A stretch of DNA of 64,000 nt from Glandiceps talaboti (lineage: Eukaryota > Hemichordata > Enteropneusta > Spengelidae): positions 3,657,822 through 3,721,821 of the forward strand of contig NC_135570.1 of assembly GCF_964340395.1 (NCBI RefSeq), in the 5' to 3' direction. The position numbers and the translations under genes are program-made. The notes beneath the pieces are model-generated. The model saw nothing but the letters and a program-made list of their open reading frames with translations, ran no database searches and was not told the DNA's origin. This document shows positions 56,023-64,000 of this stretch, piece by piece. Within the stretch, counting starts at the first letter, position 1; the number at the start of each line of letters is the position of its first letter.

Positions 56023-56284
56023 CATAGTGTAGTGTAGTGTAGTGTAGTGTAGTGTAGTGTAGTGTAGTGTAGTGTAGTGCAGTGCAGTGCAGTGCAGTGC
56101 AGTGTAGTGTAGTGTAGTGTAGCGTAGTGTAGTACATAGTGTAGCGTAGTGTCGAGTGGTGTGGTGTGGTGTGGTGTGGTGTAGTGTAGTGTAGTGTAGC
56201 GTAGTGTCGAGTGGTGTGGTGTGGTGTGGTGCGGTGCATTGCGGTGCAGTGTAGTGTAGTGTAGTCTAGTGTAGTGTAGTGTAT
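56023..56284. repeat. (TAGTG)n pentanucleotide array with variant blocks
   Basis: About 50 units of TAGTG, with local blocks of CAGTG, TGGTG and CGTAG/TCGAG variants. A block containing GCGTAGTGTCGAGTGGTGTG occurs twice (56142 and 56198), evidence of a second round of duplication inside the array. The Thr/His/Tyr-rich frame on the minus strand is an artefact. Confidence 0.97.
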
Positions 56285-56749
56285 AGTCTAATAGAACTCA
56301 CTTTAACTACATGCTAACTCTACATCATCTTCGATTTTAGTTGATCGACGACAGTCAGATACTTTAATATTTATTAAATGTTTACTTCGTTGAAGTTTCG
56401 TGTATCAGTATTTTACATTCAAAATGTGCAAACATCTTCCATGATTTGTTAATTTTGAATTGCTGTAAAATGCTGTGAATATTGAAATGTGTTACCTTGC
56501 TGCATAATTCAACATAAAAATACGGAGACACAGACAGATGTCTCTGTGATAATAGACAGGGTTACGTTACAAAATCAAAGATCGCAGACCTCACATCAAA
56601 TATACATTATTTCTGTTTACTATTTAACTTCGCGCGTCTCAATGTCTCTTATACTCGTCGATGACTTGATGTGGACTCAGCTCTCTAAAATTGCGGGATT
56701 CTCGTCCACCCAAAATATCATACATTCAACCTTCATTCAATTATCTTAA

Positions 56750-56752
<3 letters not shown>

Positions 56753-56823
<71 letters not shown>
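56753..56823. repeat. (TA)n microsatellite
   Basis: Uninterrupted TA run, first of two that bracket a 340-bp segment. Confidence 0.97.
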
Positions 56824-56825
<2 letters not shown>

Positions 56826-57164
56826 CTTGTTGAACAAGTAGTAGTATACGAAGTCAGCCTTACTTCCAAAGTAAAATACTAATAAGCGACGTTTCGGTGT
56901 GTCTAGCACACCATCTGCAAGCTATGACAAACACACGATTACTAGCAACTACGCATGTCCGAACAAAAGGAAAATACAGTCTTGTGATCAAAGAGAAATA
57001 TAGAATAAATGAAATATTAAATAAAGAACATAGTCAGTTTTGGATGCCAGATGGTTCATAGCCATTATTCAAATAAGTGTCTCACTGGAGAGAACAGTGC
57101 TCGATGCAATATTAGTAGCAAGTCGGAGTTTCACGTTTCCTCAGCGATAGTCAGGCGACTTATT

Positions 57165-57165
<1 letters not shown>
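56824..57165. mobile_element. Possible Penelope-like element terminus between two TA tracts
   Basis: Contains AAGCGACGTTTCGGTGTGTC followed by TAGCACACCATCTGCAAGC, the form ACGTTTCGG...CATCTxCAAGC that I associate with Penelope-like element termini. No coding frame. Both flanks are long TA runs, which could be preferred insertion sites or could have grown after insertion. Confidence 0.4.
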
Positions 57166-57255
<90 letters not shown>

Positions 57256-57284
57256 GTGTGTGTGTATATATATATATGTGTGTC

Positions 57285-57316
<32 letters not shown>

Positions 57317-57400
57317 ATCATGCCAACGTGTCTGTCTGTGTCTGTGTGCGTGCGTGCGTACGTGTGTGAGTGTGTGAGTGTATGTATGAGAGAGAGACTT
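57166..57400. repeat. (TA)n, (GTGC)n and (GT)n compound microsatellite
   Basis: A TA run (57168-57254) is followed by TGTG, GTGC/CGTG units and GAGT units. Frames across it (Ile/Tyr and Ala/Cys/Val) are artefacts. Confidence 0.97.
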
Positions 57401-58540
57401 ACACATACTGCAGTTAGACACTTCTTTCTAAAATGTTCAGTTACAATACACCATCTATATCTTTACCTGCCAAGAAATGACTGATGCATTGGTTGATATC
57501 GATACTACTTATGTAGTCAGTGTGTGATGTGTTAGTTAACGAAGGTCTATAATAATAGGGACTTTGGTGAATCAAGAACAGTGATACAATCATACCGGGA
57601 ATACGACAATCAGAAACACAATCCATAAAGACAGTTTCCCTAAATCCCCATTTAATTTAACATCTGCATACATGCACTGCATTTCATTTCCCAAACAGTT
57701 GATTCGCGTCACGCTAAAGGATATGTGAAAATTGTTCTCTATATAAGAACATTGATAAGCCGAGGAATCTAATCCGCTAGTTATTAATACCACTACGACC
57801 CTTTGAGTATTAACAACTTTCCCTCACAGAACTTGATCACTGGTACATAATCAGTCATCTTATGGCCTTAGATGGCAATATTGGCATTCCAATAATACAT
57901 TAGGGTCAGTCGTATGGCAAGGGTATTGATGATAATGACGCCATTACCTAAAGGCCCAATTACTCTGCTTAAATCACGTAGTTCACCTCTGCAACGAGTA
58001 ACGTTTACTCTCTACGAACATAGAACAAGTAACTTTGACCTTTCTTGCCTTTATACAGACATAATTGATAGGTAAGATACCACTTGGTATCTAAGTGATT
58101 ACTGTGGCGTCAGTGCAGTACATCTAATGCACATGAACCATTCATAACTAGCCCAGATTTCATTTTGAAATTGCTGTTTTCTTGGAAATTGTGTTTGTTT
58201 ATTGTTAATGTTGATTATCGTGATGGTCATCGTGCACTGGTACGTGGTGGTGGTGGGTGGTGGGTGGTGGTGGTACTGGTGGTAGCGGTGTTGACTAAAT
58301 TGGTTGAGGTCTTTGCTTTTGCTTACTTCTTAGTTAGTTGGTCGGTTCAGTGGTTGAATGATAACATATCTGAAGCATGTATCCATGTGTTTGATACTTA
58401 ATTTATTGCAAATTAATCCGATATGTATAAGTAAGCGGAACTATCCACAAAATACTTGGAGCACATATCTTGTCTTCTTGTCTATTAATAAAACCTTTGC
58501 TGCTAAAGATTTTGTAATTTGTAAAAAGAATATGATTGAC
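57400..58540. other. Non-coding stretch with a short GGT run
   Basis: Only a GGT/GTG-rich patch near 58243-58290 stands out. On the minus strand 57650-57600 reads KLSLWIVFLIVVFP before a GTATGA, which is hydrophobic but lacks GPCR TM1 motifs. Confidence 0.35.
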
Positions 58541-58544
58541 TGAG

Positions 58545-58584
<40 letters not shown>

Positions 58585-58613
58585 AGGATAAGATAAGATA
58601 AGATAAGATAAGA
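58541..58613. repeat. (TGAT)n and (AAGAT)n microsatellites
   Basis: TGAT units followed by AAGAT units, immediately before the LINE fragment at 58620. Confidence 0.95.
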
Positions 58614-58619
58614 TATATT

Positions 58620-58885
58620 ACGGGAGTAGATTTTACTACAGCTCATCTGATAAATGCCTTCAGCATACACCCAATTGGAGTCTGGCTTCCTGTGGTCGCC
58701 GCTCCTTCTCTTCAGCAGCTCCTGTGTTTTGGAAGTCGCTGCCTTTGGATGTAAAAGCGTCTCCCAGTGTCAAACACGCTTAAAAACTCACATCTTTCTG
58801 AGAGCATTTTCATAACTATAAGCTCCACTGAACATTGTTTAACTTCGGATATTTGGTGCTATATAAGTTTGTTAGATAGATTACT
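58620..58885 (+). pseudogene. Second LINE fragment: ORF2 C-terminal end with frameshift
   Basis: The plus frame reads CGRRSFSSAAPVFWKSLPLD and VKASPSV, matching the common LINE ORF2 end of the form GxRSFSxAAPxxWNSLPxxxR. One base later the expected RLKTHIFLRAF is read in another frame, so the copy is broken near 58775. The 3' part contains GGTGCTATATAAGTTTGTTA, which I recall as typical of such LINE 3' ends. It differs clearly from the fragment at 49.6 kb, so two LINE families are represented. Confidence 0.7.
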
Positions 58886-58889
58886 GTAT

Positions 58890-61800
58890 ACAGATCGAAA
58901 AAACTAGTTCTGTATCAAATTGTACGGGAAATGGTTTGACAAGAACATGTCACCATCGATGTAACTTTTGCACCTTAAAAATCATAACGTCAATGTTGCA
59001 CACCTTACTAGTACCTTACATGACTCCTAGCTTGAACTAGAGCCAAAGTAGCAGTATTCCAATAAAGCTTTAAATCGGCAAAATCCATCAAAATGCCAAC
59101 CATGTACCACGTTACTGATGATACTCAGCACAATGCATGCGGTTGTATGAAATTTCGACTTTTAGGCGTCGACAAAAACATTACCATGCGATGAAATTGT
59201 ACAATGCTTGTGGATATTGTACAAGGCAATAATACACGACGTGTTTAGAATTCAGAATAAAAGTAAATCATCTTACAGCTTGCAATATAAACTTTTTTAA
59301 TTTTCAAAATACACAGCTGCAATGATTTCCCTCAAGCTGTTACACAAAATTTCATTGAACAAAACTTTTGTTTGTTCACGTCTTTGGTTATGGCAGCAAG
59401 GATATATGGATTGACACATTTTTAGATTTTCCCAGAGTTTGATTCTATTTGGTATTTAATAGTATGAAAATGCAACCTTTGTAACTTGTTGAATTCGGCT
59501 AAGCGTGGTTTTAAATCTATTTCTTATTACCAGGCAGATTTCTCTGGAAGCCTTTGCAACTCCCTGTCCATCAGCATTTCCATTAAATCCCTATCTTACT
59601 ATATATTATTCACCACATCTTTTCATTTTCCTATCGGCAATATAAACATATCTACACTCGTTATTAGATTATGCGTACTAGTCTGCCTTTCTGCCCAAAC
59701 AGTGTGACCCTTCCGCCTAATGAAACTACCTGTATGAATCAACATCATTATTTGTCAGGAACATATAACAGTGAATGCCAATAAGTACACATTTCATGTT
59801 ACGAACATTCATTGATATCAGCAATGACTAAGAAAACACATCTAAGCCCATTAATACAAATGCTAGTGTGGCATTATTACAATCAAACATGTGGAATGTG
59901 TCCCTAATAAAGAAGTAATACAGCATATTGAAAAAGTAGCACTGAGGTAATATTGGAAAGTATATGCTTTGCACCGTACACTTTCTTTTGAAGTATCGAA
60001 AGTCAACCCTCAATGAGTAGATTTCGTAAACCAATAGTATTAGTTCGCCTCCCCTCCCCATTTTATTTTATTATATGTATATTTCGGATGTCGATATAGG
60101 CTAAGAAATGTAGAATACTTCTTACTGGCCCCCTACATATCCTAAGATGATATAACCTTCCATTTAAACTAGGGTTACGTATGTTAGTCATTTGGATCAC
60201 TTTTTCGCCTTCAACTTCAACGAATCAAAATAACTGCAATCAGTTGACAGTTTGCTCGCGCGAAATGTATATTTTGTGTACGTACGTAACTACATACCGT
60301 CGCAATTAGCAAGAACTTGCGAGAACTCGCGAGAATTCACGACAAGTCTAATTTTACAACTGACAACTAATTTGGTACAATATGTCGTTGATTTAATATT
60401 ACAAACATCGACCTGGTCATTGTTTGGGTTCTTATCAAGAACAAAACAATGTCCTCAAATTTTGCGCCTTTTCCTCATAAGATAAATAGCATGATGTCGA
60501 CAGGACTGTGTTTATTGGGTGATATCTGACATGGTTTCATGGCTCATTTGCCTAATTGTGTACACCGTAACACTTCACGCGGATATACCATGCACAACAA
60601 CAGCTTTCAATACAAACAACATCGTAGCAGGCCCACCAATCAACGCCACAAAAGACAGACACCTGACTGAAATTAACACAAATGATGGACAACATGCTAT
60701 CTGTATTTGCACATGACAAAGTATATATTTGTTTACGTCGTGAGGTTCATTCCATATACCCTTGCTGTAAAGAGCGTACCACAACCAGCAGGCGTTGACC
60801 TCATCAGTAACCTGCAGATTTAATGTACTAAATGTCATTGAATGCAAAAAAAAATTGCCGTCCACTAAACAATACAGACTGACTATAAATATTCCATTTC
60901 CAGTATCATTAACGTGTGTACATGTTCTTCTTTAACTCTGAAAGGCAGACGGGTTAAGGATTAATATATTCTACTCACGGAGAGAACAGTTTAGAGTGGC
61001 CAACATTGATTTCTAGCTTGCCAATGGGCTTTCTTATCGTAAGAGTCGTCATTCAGAGAGACCCGTGTAAATTCTAAAGGACATCAATCGTCTACATGTA
61101 AACGATTATACGAACGAGTAATTACGACCGAAGTGAAGCAATGTTACTCATTTCCTGTCCCACGAGAACAGTATGTAGGCAATGGTTATCATCAATTCTC
61201 GCAAATTTCACAAATTCAGCCTGTAAGTGTAAGGTTCGATTGTCACGTCATGATTTGCCCTAAGCATCCCAGAATGATTTAATGGTTTTTGTATCACTTA
61301 ATAGGAATCGCAGTATAATTTGAACATTCATGCTAAAAGTTTCATTCTTTTTCATTTAATTTGAAACTTAAGTTAGTTCTGCCTTTATTTACTTTTGCAT
61401 TCATGTTTCTCACTGTACTAGGAATAATTTAAATGTCAGGGGACGATAGTACTTATTGCCTCGCCCATAAATTGGCTTCATTTTCAGATACAGACGTCTT
61501 CGTAAAGCCACCTTTGCCAAGGGGTAAACACGAAGCATGTACCATCTAACGGAATTCAACCCTGTTAGCAATACTTATAACGCCCTTGCACACAGCTTGG
61601 CATTATGAAATATCAATATGAACGAAAGAAAGCATTTCGGAACATCTTTTCAAGAAAGCTTCTTATTGTGCCAGTGTATGAATTTCGCAAATACGTTGTA
61701 TGAATCACACTACACAATATGCAGACAGAACCAAAATCTCAAATAAAGTGTTCATATTACTGGAATCTATCTTCTACTACGTATGCCATAGCAACCATCA

Positions 61801-64000
61801 CTACCAAAGATCTTATTTAGTCACCTCGGTGAGTAATGAAACACATTAACAATTGAAAGTCTCACCTTTAATCTTTAGTCGACAAAATGTTGAGTTGGCA
61901 CTGTTAATGTGTGTTACACTAACTTACAGTTTCTGGTTTATAAAAGAGACCAAAAAGGAAAACATGCATTTCCTTTGCAATAATAAAAAGAATCAAAATG
62001 TAAAAGAACCCTTAATAGTTATCAATACATTGATCACGTACTAAGCAGTTGGTGTTTTTCTCTCAAACACGCTCTACATTCTGCTACTGAACCCCCATCT
62101 GAAAGTAAACTACTTATCAATGACTTTAAAAATTGACGTTTGCTACGGCTTATAAAACGTGCTTTGGATTAACTACCCCTCATTTAAAACTTTACACCGC
62201 GAAGGATAGAATAACAAATTGAATAATTACACTCGTTTTTTAAGAGGAAATAAAGATAAAATACAACGTTGAAAGCTAGTGAAATGAGTTAGCAGCTGAT
62301 AGCAATGTGTGTGACCGGATTAAGGATTGTGGAAGCATCCTACAAGGAAGGGATTGGGGAGCCCCACAACCAACACTATAGAAAACTAATATCCTGGTAA
62401 GAATCTCAAGGTTTCATCATATGTACTCAAGTGTATATTACATTGCAATGGTTATCAGTTTGATCATGTTACTCTGCATAGTTATTGAATCGCCTTGTGA
62501 CGCTGACTCAGTCTTTATTCTGACAGCGAATGTGCACAATTCACCTTCAGAGTATAATTTCACCCATAGATCCAATCCTTAATTAGAATCACGGTATATC
62601 AGTCATACGGAAAATCATTGCTTGATCTCGACCTTTACTATAGCACCAAACATGCCCGCGTCCATACCTGTTTAATAAGAAACGTTCTGAGGAATTGGGG
62701 TTTCTATGGGGCGAATGGTTAGTCTGGATTGTGAGTTGAACTCCAAACGGTAACCTGAAGCTATTTTATCAAATACCCAATGGCCCTGAGTAATCTTGCT
62801 CCACTGAGCTAGAAAATGTGTTAACCTGCCTCCTACCGGAAACCAAAACAGAGTGAATGTAAATTTGTAGATTTGTCATGTTCATATTGAAGTTACGCCA
62901 CGCCATCTACACATAGGAGATAGACTTGAAGCATCATTATGTCTTACCCTTTTCATTATGACAATACCCACACTTATTTGATTAAATGGTGACATGCATA
63001 TTTGAAGTTAGTCCCTCATTAAACTCTCGGGGGCGCCTAAAGCTAATGGTGGTCTTTTCATTTCTTAGCAAAGCACGGGGGAATTAGGTCTATGTCAAGA
63101 AGGCGTATACCCTCAGGCTCCCCTCTATCTTGATTTCGCCTGTATATGAAACAGTGACATTTTATTGAGAACCTACACAGATGAGAATCAATTATTCAAT
63201 GCTGTCCAGGGGGTAACAAGAAATGAACAGTAATGCACATATGTCTAGTGGGCTTCTCCGGGGGTAGTTAACAGAATGTATTCTTACATACATACCAATC
63301 TTACCCAATATTAATATAAAGTACAAGCAAGAAGAACAGCTAAGAATTCATTTTGACTGAATACTAAATTTCCAATCTATTTCCATTTGGCGCTGAAGGC
63401 GAAACCTTTCAGGTGGCCATGTTAGACGATGTCTAATGTGTATTGATCTCACTGTATTATGCACAGTCGATAACGAATACGCCTGTTGATAGTATTGACA
63501 GATGTCGTAGGGTTACAGTTAAAATGGCTACAGAGACTATCTATATAATGTTTTGAAAGGTAGGTTTAATGCAGTGTAACACTTAAAATTGATCCAATAA
63601 AATCAATAAGGACTTCTGTATACATGAGACATTTTAAGTATACTAAGAATTCATTGTTAGCGTCGTGACCTAAAGAAGTCTTTCAAAAAACATACCATAA
63701 CTATGGGTCCTTATAATTGTGGTGCAAAAACAAATATGAGGAGAAGAAAATGAAGAGACAATGACGATGAACCCATTTCCGTTGACGCTGTTGTACATTT
63801 TGTCAAATCATATATCATGAGCTAGTAATTTGCATATACGTTCGTTGCACTCAGCTCGACTCCTGATGAGAGCAGGTAGCATCAGTAACACCTGGTCTAT
63901 GTCCTAGCTGTCTTACGTAAAGCTTCTGTTATCAAATAAATCATGCAATAAACAGTGATATTTTGATAAGGCCAATGACGTTTTTAAAGCAAACGACACT
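58890..64000. other. Non-coding stretch to the window end, no supported gene
   Basis: I looked on the minus strand for the missing GPCR N-terminal exons (a GN in TM1, an NLAxAD-like motif in TM2) and found none. A plus ORF at 60519-60716 begins with a hydrophobic, signal-like stretch but has no other support. At 60318-60338 there is a patch of repeated GCGAGAA sequence. Confidence 0.4.

Noticed and set aside
57590-57793. Minus ORF ending KLSLWIVFLIVVFP as GPCR TM1
   Set aside because: Hydrophobic, but without the conserved TM1 Asn; GTATGA after it is a weak donor.
60519-60716. Possible secreted peptide (MVSWLICLIVYTVTLHADIPC)
   Set aside because: The start looks like a signal peptide, but there is no homology, no clear splice donor before the stop, and an overlapping minus ORF of similar length; chance is more likely.

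Overview
This is an animal nuclear window and it looks non-mammalian, most likely an AT-rich, gene-poor marine invertebrate. The reasons are a Tx1-type LINE, Penelope-like remnants, many foldback and MITE-like elements, very long simple-repeat tracts and introns of 1.6 and 16 kb with GT-AG junctions. I cannot name the species. There is no bacterial-style gene organisation, and I saw no rRNA, convincing tRNA or CRISPR array.

Two protein-coding units are well supported. The first is a LINE on the minus strand at 1-3.7 kb. Its ORF1 is a gag-like protein with one CCHC zinc knuckle, broken only by a frame change in a GA/CT run. Its ORF2 has an apurinic-type endonuclease followed by reverse transcriptase; it is open for 691 codons and runs off the left edge. 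The second is the 3' part of a class A peptide-type GPCR gene on the minus strand. Three exons (41129-40717, 39069-38968, 22746-22501) join in frame and carry TM3 to TM7 and the C-tail. The exons for the N-terminus, TM1 and TM2 were not found in the window; they lie in an unrecognised exon above 41.1 kb or beyond 64 kb.

The rest is repeat-derived or unrecognised non-coding DNA. About 5.0-5.9 kb is a decayed, unidentified coding sequence. At 4.1-4.9 kb there is an inverted-repeat element with a relative near 11.3 kb. At 12.75-12.99 kb there is a 241-bp element with 46-bp terminal inverted repeats and a perfect 7-bp target duplication. At 13.8-15.3 kb a TC/TGTC/TATC microsatellite is followed by eleven 83-bp minisatellite units. 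Three copies of a palindromic foldback family lie at 17.4, 25.4 and 54.2 kb, and a second foldback family lies at 18.2-18.8 kb with a diverged relative near 24.3 kb. The GPCR introns hold a two-subunit tandem repeat (39.85-40.23 kb), a long TA tract just upstream of the TM6 exon and a 515-bp long-TIR element (35.10-35.62 kb). From 41.5 kb on there are a Penelope-like RT fragment, five diverged tandem units (45.5-46.1 kb), two different LINE C-terminal fragments (49.6 and 58.6 kb), a TAGTG array (56.0-56.3 kb) and many microsatellites.

The two genes do not act together: the LINE is a mobile element and the GPCR is a host gene whose introns have collected mobile DNA. All assignments come from reading and translating the sequence; no database search was run.
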